Assembly (NCBI RefSeq): GCF_037975245.1
Contig: NC_092575.1
Coordinates: forward strand, 25,634,841-25,698,840
Direction: 5' to 3'
DNA: 64,000 nucleotides
DNA from: Apostichopus japonicus
Taxonomy: Eukaryota; Echinodermata; Holothuroidea; Aspidochirotida; Stichopodidae
The position numbers and the translations under genes were made by a program. The notes beneath the pieces were generated by a model, which saw nothing but the letters and a program-made list of their open reading frames with translations, searched no databases and had not been told where the DNA came from. The first letter of the stretch is position 1. The number at the start of each line of letters is the position of its first letter. Shown one piece after another: positions 13,035-25,215 of this stretch.

Positions 13035-13152
13035 AAAACCACACATTGGCTGTTTTACTTCCAATCACTTACCTAATTCAATTATTGTATCTCACTCGAG
13101 ATCCAGCCTTTCTCTAAATGCAGCATAGTTGTTTAACAGTTTTTCCGTTATT

Positions 13153-13154
<2 letters not shown>

Positions 13155-13248
<94 letters not shown>

Positions 13249-13249
13249 C

Positions 13250-13310
<61 letters not shown>

Positions 13311-13326
13311 TATATATATATATATT
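13155..13326. repeat. (TA)n microsatellite, right flank of the PLE
   Basis: About 172 bp of nearly pure (TA)n with a few TG and CA interruptions. It begins about 65 bp after the last PLE-like sequence. Confidence 0.95.
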
Positions 13327-15350
13327 TGTTCTGTCTGTCTGTCCCTATGGATGAACAGGATAAATAACCGTATGATTACGTAAATGATGTAATTATTGTT
13401 ATTCTGTGACATGTAAGCGTGGGTGTATTTAACCCATTCCATTGTCATTCAGAAGGCATATCCGTTACCTATTGGGGCAGACCTAAAGGTCTGGTCTGAT
13501 AACGTTATAGTCTGCTGTAATGTTATCTCATATTTTTATGTACCATATGGTGAAGTTTACGTAAAGGAGAGTGTAGCACTGCTACTGTTAAGCAATGGGG
13601 GAGTTCTGTGTAGACGGTGAGGAGCCATTGCGGTAGTTTATATCCCCTTTGGAATTATATTGGGATTATCTCTCTTGGCATTAACTAGACCAGATTATAT
13701 TGTTACAAGAATTGGGACTGCTCCTATGGATCGGCATGTGGTATAAGACTTTTCCTGGGATTGTGACGTAATGATGTAACCCATGATATATTTTCTAAGG
13801 ATAATCATGTGATATCATTCATCTCTGTTGAAGGAGTACAATTGCGGGTTTTTTTTTTTGGGGGGGGGGGGGTGGGAATGCACTGTAGTATTTGGGTAAT
13901 ATGTCTTAAGCTAAGTTCTAAGGTTAAGTACACCATTTGTATAGGTGTTGTATTTCCATGTATTGTTAGGGGATTTACATAAAATGTATTACTTGGGTGG
14001 GACAGGTCAGTATACTCTGGTTGCCGTTGGAGAAAAGATATTGATGGTAGGCTTCAGGGTCACGTAGCCTCAAGATTGTACGACGCCTCGGATTCTCAGT
14101 TCATACTCAACCTTACTATAAGAAGTCGTTTTGTTTTAATAAAGTTGTGTCGACTGTATACGTCTTACTCTCTCTGGATTTAGTTTGCGTTTGTCTTCGT
14201 TCCCTGGCCAATTAAAATACAACATCTTAGGCCAAGAATCCTGATCCGGCTAGCCCTCGCTACCCAATTAGGAAAGCGTTACAAGATTACAATATTTAAG
14301 TACATTTTCTATGTTGTGTGTATCTCACATGGCCTTATAGTCATACAAATAATACTGGAAAAATCTTCACTAATACAGCCGCTAAAATAATTTCTCCGGC
14401 CACATATTCAAGAAACTGATCTAGGCTGGTAGAAGTGTTGTATACGATCAAATTACATTGTGACATTTGTAAAAAGTTTTCGTACTTTATGCCATATGCT
14501 GACAGATATCAACATAGATATTAGATATTCTCCGATTTGGCATATTTTCATGTATTATTTTGTAGAAAAATTAAATACATTATACAACCAAGGGTCCTTG
14601 TTTCCAAGAAATTTGAATCGAGTATTTGTCCGGCCCAAAGAACCACAAACTAAGGTTCAATCAGGTTTATCCAACCCAGTAAACAACTTTAATAACCAGT
14701 GCTGTATAGAAGGGCCAAAAAATAGTAGCCATTGGCTCCTAAATGAAACCAAAATGACAAACAATAAATTCACAATGACACAGTCTGTCCTGAAATGACC
14801 ATTGACCTCAACAACAGCCTTCTTGTACCAAATGTGATAGATACATCAAACATACTAAATATGACATCGAGCTTAAAAATGGAGAAAAAAATAGTTGCAG
14901 AACGTATCAAGCAAATGTATAAATAAGAATGTTCACCAAAGCTGATGCTTATCCTGTTCTGGTAGGCTTAGCCTAAGCTAGTGTTTAAAAATGCACTGAA
15001 TTATTATCCTATGTACCGTAGGCCAAAAAAGCTATATTCCGTTTCTGATAAGCTGATCTTTGAGGGCTCAGAAATAGCAGTTTCCATCCCATAAAACATG
15101 CTTTCTGACCGTCAGGCTATATCTATTCGCATTTAAAATTAGTCTTGATGATTTTCTGTAATATTTACAAATCAATAGACGCAATTTAAAAACAAGAGAT
15201 TAATTGTGATGTGATCCCGAAGCTAGTAAGTAAATTTCCCAACATTTCGGCCCATACAGCCGGTGCACAGTTCTCGGTTAACCGGTTGCAATAACGTGAT
15301 CGGATTAGAGCCGTTCAAAGGTGTCTCTAGATATAGGGAAAGGCAGACGG
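13327..15350. other. Spacer, with a T-run/G-run junction
   Basis: No gene recognised. A run of T followed directly by a run of G lies at about 13849-13872. The rest is ordinary AT-rich spacer. Confidence 0.5.
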
Positions 15351-15351
15351 G

Positions 15352-15652
15352 ACGTCAGTCTATAGATTTACTCCCCATCATGCAGGATCCGCCGTTAATG
15401 CACATTTTTACAGACAAGCATGTTTCAACCTTGATTTGATACCTTGTTTGCACTGGGCAGATGGCGGTCATAATAACTTTCGTGACTGCAATAATACTAA
15501 TTGTATTCTTGTCGGGGAATAAAATACCACAACTTTCAAAATAGGAAGAGTTAAAAAAAATCTCGTCATAAATTGATCTAGTTCCGAGGATTAGGAAACA
15601 AAGGTAAACAACATTGAACTAAATAACTCCATGAACCGAAATTGTAATAAAA

Positions 15653-15704
<52 letters not shown>

Positions 15705-16030
15705 TAGACTTTGAAATGACATTTGCGGAGCCACCGATACCAGGGGTGGGTGCGGGGCATGCCCCCATTAATTTTCAAAGCAATGATTTTCAAATAGACC
15801 TTTTTTAATAAGTAAAGTTGGTGAAACTTTTGTCTTGGCCTCATGCTGTCTTGTCCCCCACCCTGCCCCATAAGAAACCCGTGTCGGTGCTCTGGTTAGC
15901 AAATTAAATGAGGAACGTAAAAAATTACTTCTTTGAAGTATGCAGCAATGCAGAAAATCTGAAAATCATCTGACTTTATTTGTCCATATATTAGGAATCA
16001 ATCTTTGTCTTTGTCCTTAAATCTCAAAAT
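15352..16030 (+). repeat. Dispersed repeat, copy 1 (inverted partner at 34245-34795)
   Basis: Several blocks match the minus strand of 34245-34795 in the same order: AGAGCACCGA.ACGGGTTTCTT, GTTCATGGAGTTAT, GTGCATTAACG.CGGATCCTG, ATGGGGAGTAAATC and CAAAGATTGATTC (given in the copy 2 orientation). A (TA)n tract at 15655-15703 interrupts this copy only. No coding motif or clear terminal repeat was found, so the class is unknown. Confidence 0.6.
15655..15703. repeat. (TA)n microsatellite inside the dispersed repeat
   Basis: About 49 bp of uninterrupted (TA)n. Confidence 0.95.
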
Positions 16031-16185
16031 TTTGACTGCCTATATCTCAAAATTTTGACATTTGAAGTAAACATTTTGACTTGTTATCTCAAAATTTTGA
16101 GATGAAATGTAAAAATGTTGATTTTAAAAGTCAAAACCTTGAGATAAAAAAGGCCAAATTGTAATACAAAGTCCACCCTTTGAGA
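16015..16185. repeat. Degenerate short tandem repeat around TCAAAATTTTGA
   Basis: Repeated words of the type ATCTCAAAATTTTGAC, each centred on the palindrome TCAAAATTTTGA, occur several times in both orientations with variable spacers. Confidence 0.7.
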
Positions 16186-16477
16186 TTTGAGGACCCCTTT
16201 TCCCTATTAAACCACCGTAGAATTGGAATACACTGAAAGATTAAAATTTCTTTCTTACTGTGACCATGCATCTACAACACCCCCCTTTCTAAATTCATGT
16301 CGGATGGCCCAGTATTTAGTGACTTTGATGTTGCATCACGTTTCGGAAAACAACTGTTTGCACTGTTTGCCCAGTGAAAATGGAAGCTGGTCAGTGATTC
16401 AGGCCTAAATATCATTAGCTACACAGAAGGTCGGGGCCGGGCGCATGGAAAACCATTTTAACATTAAATTAAAAGGA

Positions 16478-16825
<348 letters not shown>

Positions 16826-16827
16826 TT

Positions 16828-18477
16828 AAATTCCCGATTAAATGTTAAAATGGCTTCCGATACGGACGATCCCAAGCGCAACTTATTGGGCCAACACCTT
16901 GGCATCCCGTTCGCCAGCAGGCTCACTGCATCTACTACATCTAAGTTCTGCCACCCAAATAAGCCTTAAAATTAAAAATATAACTTACCATTTTTCTTTC
17001 ACTGCTACAGCTATACAACAGATCATGTTTACGAACGTGTTGTAGGCCTAAAACTCAGACACTGTTTATGCATATTGTGTGTATTGGATAAAACACGTAT
17101 GTCGTGCTTCTGGCGTAGCCAAATGAGCCATTTTGGACAACGGATGCGTACCTATACCTTATTTCCAAAAGAGATCCAGACCCAATTACATTCGTTAAAG
17201 CCAAAAGCCTTCGTGCGTTGTTTTCATTCTTCCATGTGATAACTGTTCTTCCAAACAAGCATCTTAAATATTACCAAACAATGTTCTTCTTTTGTGTCAT
17301 GGGGTAGACAGTTGGTTTATTTGTGCCAGAAAACTCAACGCTATAATTTCATGTATGAAAGACAGTATATTTAATTTGTCATGGGTCACTCAATTCTCAT
17401 AGAATTATCAGTTGAAACTAGTACAAAGGTGAGAACCCGGTTAAATCCGACGTGTGCTATAATTTCTAAATATACATTTATATCCAGTTGCTACTGAGAA
17501 GGACTTACAAACAGAGAATACTTAACTCACAATCCTATGTATAATGATTGACTGGACTAACCATGCAGGTTACTCTAGAGGTTTCTCCAACAGTGTCGTT
17601 CACATTTAAAGTGGATGAAACTAAACTGAAAAAATCTTAAAATCCGCAATTTACCATCTTTACAAGGTATACTGTTACGTAGTGTGGGGTAATAAGTTCA
17701 AGACAGTGTCATTCGTTGCTTTTCTTCCTTTATTTTTCAGACTCCACATAGCTCCACATAACTCCACTGCTTCCTTTCACAATTCACTAACATCAGTTCT
17801 CCAATAACAACCTCTCCTTCCTTACAACACTCTCCTCCTTATCTTCCCACACTCCCTTACACTTCTCCGTTTCTCCTCTCCTCCTAATACCTTGGCTCCT
17901 CACCTCACAAAAGCCACAGTCCAACTGCCCGTAACCCCTCTCCTCATCTCTAGCTCTATCCTTTAATCCTATTAGCAAGTCTTTACGTACAAAGTAATCC
18001 CAGCTTTGTAATCCCCTTAAGCTATCCCTAGGACATGAGCAGCTTTCCTCTCCTTACTTGTAGACTTCACAACATATACTTACTAATCAAACATAGGTAC
18101 AGTTGTTTAGGCTCCAGTCATTAGTTGAAACAACCTTTGAGTAATGAATTCAACTGTTAGTAATTTCCACAGAAGCATCTGATGACAGTTTAAACATTGG
18201 GTCATGGCGTTATAAAACTCTTCAGTTTATACTGGTTAAAGTTTTTCCCTTATTCAAAATACAAACTGACAAAAGCCATGTCCATCGGCTGCATGGGCTA
18301 GGAGGGGTGGCGGTGTCACCTTGTTCCATCGGGCAGGATAATGTAATTTGATTTCAATTCTAATACAGCTCACACACGCAATTAAAATAATATCTTGATT
18401 TCAATGACTGTAGATTTCAAAGAGCCTCATCCCAATAAAGTAGAACCTTCAGTTGCAATACTGAATATTTAATATTG
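16828..18477. other. Spacer; pyrimidine-rich block at about 17715-17960
   Basis: No gene recognised. The plus strand is strongly CT-rich at about 17715-17960 (many CTCC and TTCC words). The last few hundred bases must include the 3' UTR of the minus-strand NXPE-like gene ending at 18478; I did not find a canonical AATAAA on that strand close to the stop. Confidence 0.5.
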
Positions 18478-21316
18478 TTAATTATTTGCCTCTTCACTTG
18501 TCAGAACTTTGCAGATTCGTACGTCTACGCGGCCAGACTTAACGTCCTCTTTGCCCACTGGGGCAGTCTTCATACAGTCATTAGGGCAAAGAGAGCCACC
18601 CCAGGCTTGAATGTCTGTATTATCCGTCTGCAGTAAAACTGTCGAATTGTAGCATATTGGGTTGGGAACTTTCTTAATATGCCAAGGGAATAATTTTTTG
18701 GGACAATCATGACAGACTTTGATATTTCTCTTTAACTTATTTTGGTTTGGGTCACAGTTTTCTAAGGATGATAGCCAGGCGTCCTTTCCATTTGGTGCGA
18801 TTGCCTTCCCCAGTAATATCTGAGCAACCATTTCAGTGGCATCCCCACAGACTCGAATTTCCCCGTCTTGCTCATTGCAAGGACTATGCCAATGAAATGA
18901 TTCCATAATATGTGGAGAACTCTGAGTTGCGTGCCTCAGAGGTGTGGCTAATGCAAACCCATCCAAAGCTCGAAAGCGCTTATCGAAGGTTAATATTTCT
19001 TCTGCGACACGTATATCAGCCTGTCTTCCATCAAAGGTGTACAGCGACCCGTCATGACACTTGAAACCGTTCATAGTGTAGATAATTCCATCCCACGAGG
19101 CCGGTATTGTTTTCGTTAAATATTTGAGCTGAAGTGAATTTGTGACTATTAACAGAATCACATCTGGACGAAACCGATCTGTGAATAATGTTTCTTTGAA
19201 GAAACCAATTGCGTCACTGAAAAAGTCTTTGCTCGAGCCGACTTTTTTCTTGTTGTGACAAGTTACGCTGACATGATCCTTATCTTTTACGTTCTTCATA
19301 GGTGCAACTTCTATGCGGAAATCTTGGTAGACGAACCTTAAGTTACCCAAACGTATCTCCATAAGACCCCAACATTTCCACAATATAGATGATTTTATTT
19401 CCCTCTTTTCGTCTATTGTAAGTAAAATATCTACTAATGATAAAAATACGCCTCTCTCGGTAGATCGTCCGAGAACAAATATAGTTTTCAATGAAGGTGA
19501 AGCTGTAGCCTTTCGCAAGTCATCCTTCGTAAATATGTCTATACTACATCGATTTGGTTGCAGCACCCAGCCACTCCTTAGAGTTCCACGTTTCTCACCT
19601 GCAAGATCCCTTGTCACCCAATTCCCGTCTAACCAAGATAGATCAGTTTGTGGAAGAGTCTGGCATGATGGAAGATGGTCAGCTATCTTTTTCCTCTCCT
19701 CCTTGTTTATTGCTGGCCCGTTAACTACTAGCTTGAATGGGCTCCCGGGAAGCTGTTTTTGCGAATGTCTTGAGATCTCCTCGACAAACAAATCGTATCG
19801 CCCTGGAATCGTTGGTATATAAGTAAATTTTATTTTGAGAGATTTCCAATTTATACGGGAAGGGAACGCATGAAATATATGATTGTTACCAACCGCTAAA
19901 ACACTGAAGAAAATCGTATCGTAAAGTTCCTTTTTGCTGAAGCTCCTCGGCTTAATTGTAATATGAGCTGGCTCTCCAACAGTTGCGCCTAGTAAACCAT
20001 CTCCAAATACTATGCAATTGCTGATGCTGTTCGTTTCTTTGGTAATATGAACAGTTTTGTTAATTGGACCATAATTCGGGACCGACGAGCACTTTGAATG
20101 GAGCAAGTACGAATCATTCCTTGTTGTAGATTGGGGGTGACGTAAATCATGTCGAGCGAATAAACCATTCTCTGTATTTGAAGGATTCCTAACACTAAAG
20201 TTATGTAGAGCATTTTCCAACTGCTCAGTCTGATACGAAGCGTAATCTGAAAGGAATCACAACAAAATCATTATCTTGAATAATTTCGGCAAAGAGGAAA
20301 GATGACAAAAACCATAAACTTCACACATCTGTTCACTCACCCAATAAAACATGAATATAAAATAATCTGTCCAGCGGACTGTATGCATGATATATCTTCA
20401 CATCGCCAAAGAGTGAAGGATGTTTTCGTTTCTTTCATGCATAACTTGTTTTCATGTACATCTTAAAACTGCATGGCGTTTCACCATGCTCACGATTTGT
20501 CTGAACCCTACCAAGTTAATCTGTAACTAATATTTACTGTCTCGGTTGAATATTCATAGTTTTTGTCTTGGAAACGGTAAGGCATAATATTAATGATTAG
20601 GAAGAAATTTTAGAGAGAGGGAAACGTAAATGCTAGGTTTGTATGAGCAGAAAGATTATTGCTGTTAGTATTCATCGCTGCTCGTAATTGGTAACAGCCG
20701 ACACTGTTATTCAACTCACGAACCGTAACTCCTAGTGTCATAATTGTTATACCGTGTATACATTCGATTTCAATAATAGGTTTATCATATAACGTTGATA
20801 TATGTAGCCATAACATTAGACTAGGCTATTCGTGACTTCGTATTTCTTTCGTACTTATCTCACCCCTTCCCGTGCCATTCCAACCTACAAGACACGTCTA
20901 TGACATTTTTTATAATGGAGAGCTCTGTTACCTAATAAATCTACTAATCAGATGAAGAAAAAGGTAGCTAGTTTGTTAACGGTACAGTAGAGTACAGGTC
21001 TGTAGTCGAGTCCACTGACTTTTGTCGAGTGCGGGTTGAGTCCGATATCCGAGCCAAGTCCGATTCCATTTATCTACGAATCGGAGTCACGTCCGTGTAC
21101 ACGCCGAGTAGAGTGTTTGCATCACTCAGAAAAATATTAATACAGAGTTATCTTACCAGGCATAGGAACTCCTTTTTGCCTTTCTACGTTACAAAGCAGG
21201 ACACCCGTCGTATCGCAGGCTTTATTCCAAGTGAGGTAGTAATTCATTAAGAGCATCACAACCGCTAAAAATATGATCATAAACGCACGCTTATCAAGCA
21301 GTTTAAATTGTTCCAT
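18478..21316 (-). CDS. NXPE-like type II membrane protein, complete two-exon gene
   Basis: Exon 1 is 21316-21157 and exon 2 is 20246-18478; together 1929 coding bases, 642 residues. The intron starts GTAAGA directly after 21157 and ends in a pyrimidine-rich TTCCTTTCAG before 20246. The split codon (G|AT, Asp) keeps the frame. The start is the ATG at 21316, followed by a basic tail and a hydrophobic anchor (about residues 11-30, AFMIIFLAVVMLLMNYYL), typical of a Golgi type II protein. Residues about 143-230 form a filamin/neurexophilin-like Ig domain (IPGRYDLFVEE, LPGSPFKLVV). Residues about 310-570 are PC-esterase-like: VLGRSTERGVF (GRS at about 313-315 instead of GDS), WKCWG, HWHSPC, VCGDATEMVAQILLG. 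C-terminal cysteines (CHDC, CPNDC) are conserved with the gene at 1-1055. Substrate unknown; loss of Asp in GDS makes catalysis doubtful. An extra 5' UTR exon is possible. Confidence 0.85.
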
Positions 21317-21658
21317 CTTCAAAAATTTGAGAGGGTTAGAAAAGGCTAACGTAAAACAAGAGATCCCTTTGGATATCCACTAGTATGGACTTGTCTCTGA
21401 TGCCTCTGGCACCCTGTCGTAGCGAACTCAGCAGAAATTTTCCAGTCCTCGTTAATCTTTAAGTATCTGCTCTCCGCATAAGTTCGATTCCTGGCCGTGG
21501 TCTCGATTCGGGAGCATAAAGTTGGTGGTTTCCAATCTATAGAAGATAATATATTGTGTAGTCAGTACCGTGTCGTATACGAAGATTCATTTGTATATTA
21601 TCAATGAACATACTCCAAAATTTGATGGTTGACTTAGCATTGCCTTGCCGGCGGCGCT
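21317..21658. other. Upstream region of the NXPE-like gene
   Basis: The 5' flank and probable promoter side of the minus-strand gene. I see no convincing TATA box or initiator and do not place a promoter. Confidence 0.4.
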
Positions 21659-21945
21659 GATTCAGATAAACGAGTTACTGAATCAATCGATTGCTAGTTA
21701 GTGACTGAAGCGTCATCGTAACACATCTTGGATTATTGCAGCCAGTCTATACATATATATAGACTAGCTTATAAAAGAGGTGTCATTTTGTAGATATGAT
21801 TCAGATTAACGAGTTACTGAATAAACTGATTGCCAGTTTCTAGTTAGCGTCTGTAGCGTTGTTGTAACATTGTATTATACTGTAGCCAGTCTATACAGAC
21901 ATCCTAGCTGATAAAAAGAGGTGACAGTTCTTACACATGATTCAG
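21659..21945. repeat. Tandem duplication, about 140-bp unit, two copies plus a stub
   Basis: Units begin at 21659, 21797 and 21938 with TGATTCAGAT(T/A)A. Each full unit shares ACGAGTTACTGAAT, a CTAGTTAG block, GCAGCCAGTCTATACA (the second reads GTAGCCAGTCTATACA) and a TAAAAGAGGTG(T/A)CA end. The first unit contains the hairpin AGTCTATACATATATATAGACT-like sequence at about 21745-21766; the second has lost its right arm. The third copy stops after about 12 bp. Confidence 0.85.
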
Positions 21946-24900
21946 ATTACCAATCACCGAGAAAAAATTAAAATAAAAGTAAACTATTCAGCGCGCGATC
22001 GTTATTGAGCTTCGGTATCTACTGCATAGTAACATATGTACATCATAGCCAAATATCGTATCGGTAACGATATTCCAGGACAACTGCAGTGATATCGGGT
22101 TTGATGATTGGTGATCGCTAAATGCCTCTTCGGGCTTGATACTTTGGAGTTGTTTTTTTTGACAAGTTTACACTTGGATGGCTTCATTTGGCTACTGCGG
22201 TGAACTCACAAAAAATAGGCTCAATTTGTGACTCGGAATACAACTTCTATCGAACAATTAATATACATTGAACTTTAACGTGTAAACAATTTAGAGCCGC
22301 GACCTTATTATACGCAGATACGCTTATGTCTGATTTTTTTAAAACTGATAACATTGAACAACATCAAACACCTATGTTCACTTTGTAGAGTGGATTTGCT
22401 GAATTTTCCCCTTTGATCAATATATTGTATTTAAAATAATAAAATACATCCTAAAGAAAGTTTACAACGAGCAAAAACTTGAAACAATATATAAGAAACA
22501 GCAAAACCATTTCTAAGTGCCCCTAAAGCGACATCTGGATGCAGAGAGACGGTTTTCTACAATAGGAGAGAACTTGGTCCCATTTCTGAAAAAGAGGGCG
22601 TTTATAGAAATGGCTTATAGTGCACATAGACACAGATTACGACTACGCTTTCTGAGCCTAGTTTATATGAAAGGTAGAGTTGATTTCAATTTGAGAAGGT
22701 TGTTTTTGCGGTTTGCTGCGCATAGCCTATTTAAGGACTATGACAATGGTGCGGACTTAATTCGTATGGGTTTACTACTTGTGGTACTAACTTTTGGCTA
22801 CTCTCTCCTTTCGCTGGAACGTTGGAATATCCTACCAGGTCCATTTCCTTGCCAACCTACACATACACGCACACACACACATACGCCATCATGAATGCAA
22901 AGGTCATGATTATCATCGAAACCAATAAATTCAAATTAACGACATAATTTATCCAAACAATACCGTTGAGGGAAAATATAAATATTAACCATTACTTGTA
23001 GATCTAACCAAGCATGCTCCTTCCAGCTGAACAGTTCTAGCGATATCACAAGAAGTTAGTAACCATTTTGACATTAATAAAACAAAACAAATAATGACGA
23101 TCTCCAGCTGTGTCTTAAATCAATAGACGGCGCTGCCATATCAGTCCTCGGGTTCCACGAAACTTGACAAGCTGTAGTATTTGAAATCACTCAGAATTCT
23201 TTTGAGGAACCTCTGGTGGACACTTCTGGGCAAACTACCTGCACATTCCTTAAGTCACACATGGTGTGACACGTGCGAGCTAACATATGGCTTCCATCAC
23301 CCACTCATAACTAGCACATTATAGCAAATGATGCCCACCATTTGTTAGGCACCATTCCACACTTCTGGCCGTCACTAATCAGAAGCATTTTTTAGGTATA
23401 GTATTAAAAGTCAGCTAAACTGAGTTTAAGCTTGGAGCGTCAGCAAAATTGTTCTCAAGTCTCCAAAATGGAATGTATTGGACTTAATTAATGCCTGCGA
23501 TTCTCTCATTATTATTGAAGACGTGACCTTTATAAACCAATTTTCACAACTACCATATAGATTGAGATATGTTACAGCACTTTACAAAACTTTGAAGATC
23601 TGTAAACAGTACAGATCACGTGCATTAGGACCCAGAGCAGTATCTACGGTTGTGTTAGGACCTAAATGACAGCGACCTCTTCAAAAAACGCTGAAGATGC
23701 CCATTGTAGGAAATGGAGGTAATACAAAGTACACAATGTTATCATTCAAATTAAGCAAATATTTGAAGATCACTTGCAATAAAATTTGAACGTACTTCTC
23801 TCGATATAAGCTTTGGCATCTGATGGATAAAGGGATTTTATATCTGATCTTATTTTGGAATACCTCCCATAAAGTCATTTACGGAAAGCAGCCTGATCAG
23901 TCACTGGTGTCCTGAAATGTCCTGACTCTCGAACACTTCTGTAACATGGTGACCCAATACTTCTGAAGTGCATCCTAATACCATATTCAGAAATGTTAGT
24001 GCAAGGAAACATGATTAGATAGTGTGTCAATATGACTATGTCAGCAGCCACAATAAGAAACTTCCCATCAATAGAAGAATGATGGTTTACCTTCAAATTG
24101 TACCATGCAAAGGACTATGACATATACCCAGGGGCAAACTGAGGCATACATTTTTCAAACTAGTATTGCTTGGGCCTTGAAACAATCACGCATTTGGGGC
24201 CTCAGACAAAAGTAGTCACATTTCACTTCCAAGAGGAAATATTATCTTCAGCGCCTCGGAGCCAGTGGTGCAGCAGTCCGAGTTCTTATAAGGCTTGGGC
24301 AGATCATAGTGCGTATGCATGGTAGACAGGTAAGTGAGGAGTGATGCAAATCCAAGCCAGTAGCTTACATGGGATAAAAAAACCAACTAGTACTACATAT
24401 ATTGTTTAATGTGGACCAGATTATGATTACTTCATAACATCTTATTCCCCACTTGACAAGCACGAACAGGTCCTCTCTGCACTGTAAAGTGATGTTATTC
24501 CCCCCTTTTTTTTTATTCCAACTTAAAAAATATACCTAAGCATTTATGGGATATATGTAATCTGAACTGAATAAATACATAAAGCATTATATCACCAAGA
24601 AGTTTAACTTGAAGAGGGTTATGCTCTTCATCAACATAAAGGTTTTCTTAAATAGTCCACGAGGAAGGTTATTTAATATGCATGATTGTAAGTGTGTTTA
24701 CATTTTTTAGAGCAAAAGATGGGGTTGGAAATTCAAATTGGATTCCATTTACACTATTTCAATGTTCCACTTCAATCACACTTCATACAACAAGGACTCT
24801 GCTTTTATGTAACTTTTTGCATGCCTTGCTTAAAGCCCTGTTACTACATTAAACTGCAACGTGCATAAATCTAATAGTGAACCTAACTCTTGACAATACA

Positions 24901-25140
24901 CAGCTTTATCCACCACTGTCCCAACCCCACCTCACCCCAACCCAAACCTAGCTTCATACCATTCCACTCCTCCCTTATAACCAGAGCAAAAAAAACACAA
25001 TGCAAATACTTTATCTCAGGCCATCAGTAAAATATTCAACACCAAATTTGGCTTCACTAATCCCCGAAGTCCCGAAAAAGATTAAAAGCGTTAACTGTAT
25101 ATAACAGTTGGCAATGCAGGCTTGTTTTATAGCTTATAAA
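21946..25140. other. Spacer; short (CA)n at about 22858-22883
   Basis: About 3.2 kb without a recognisable gene. An open frame at 22517-22894 has no family motif and ends in a (CA)n microsatellite, so I do not call it. The left part may include 5' regulatory DNA of the NXPE-like gene. Confidence 0.45.
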
Positions 25141-25215
25141 CGATTCAGCCTCTGAAGAAGATCCTGCTAGGTTGGAAACGTCACGCCCTCTTGCTTTTAC
25201 ACATGCTCGTTATTG
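25141..25215 (+). mobile_element. PLE-type 3' tail with hammerhead-like motif
   Basis: CTGAAGA (25152-25158) plus an extra A, a degenerate stem II around a TGCTA loop, GAAA (25175-25178), ACGT and C (25182), followed by CTTTTACACATGCT. The same order and flanks recur at 38761-38835, so both are remnants of one family. No RT sequence is attached. Confidence 0.5.

Larger units (their letters stand above)
10500..13090 (+). mobile_element. Penelope-like retroelement (PLE), degenerate
   Basis: The interval holds a broken reverse transcriptase followed by a GIY-YIG endonuclease domain on the same strand, the order that defines Penelope-like elements. It is followed by a tail with a hammerhead-like fold (12996-13034). 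The left limit is set by the end of the (TA)n tract near 10498 and the right limit by loss of element-like sequence near 13090; neither is proven and no target duplication was found. The coding part is spread over all three forward frames, so the copy is dead. The intact GIY-YIG and RT blocks suggest decay that is old but not ancient. Confidence 0.85.

Noticed and set aside
21478-21520. GTTCGATTCC word resembling a tRNA B box
   Set aside because: No A box at the right distance and no cloverleaf arms. No tRNA gene could be supported anywhere in the window.
22517-22894. 125-codon frame
   Set aside because: No family motif, ends inside a (CA)n microsatellite, and no splice or start context that supports it.
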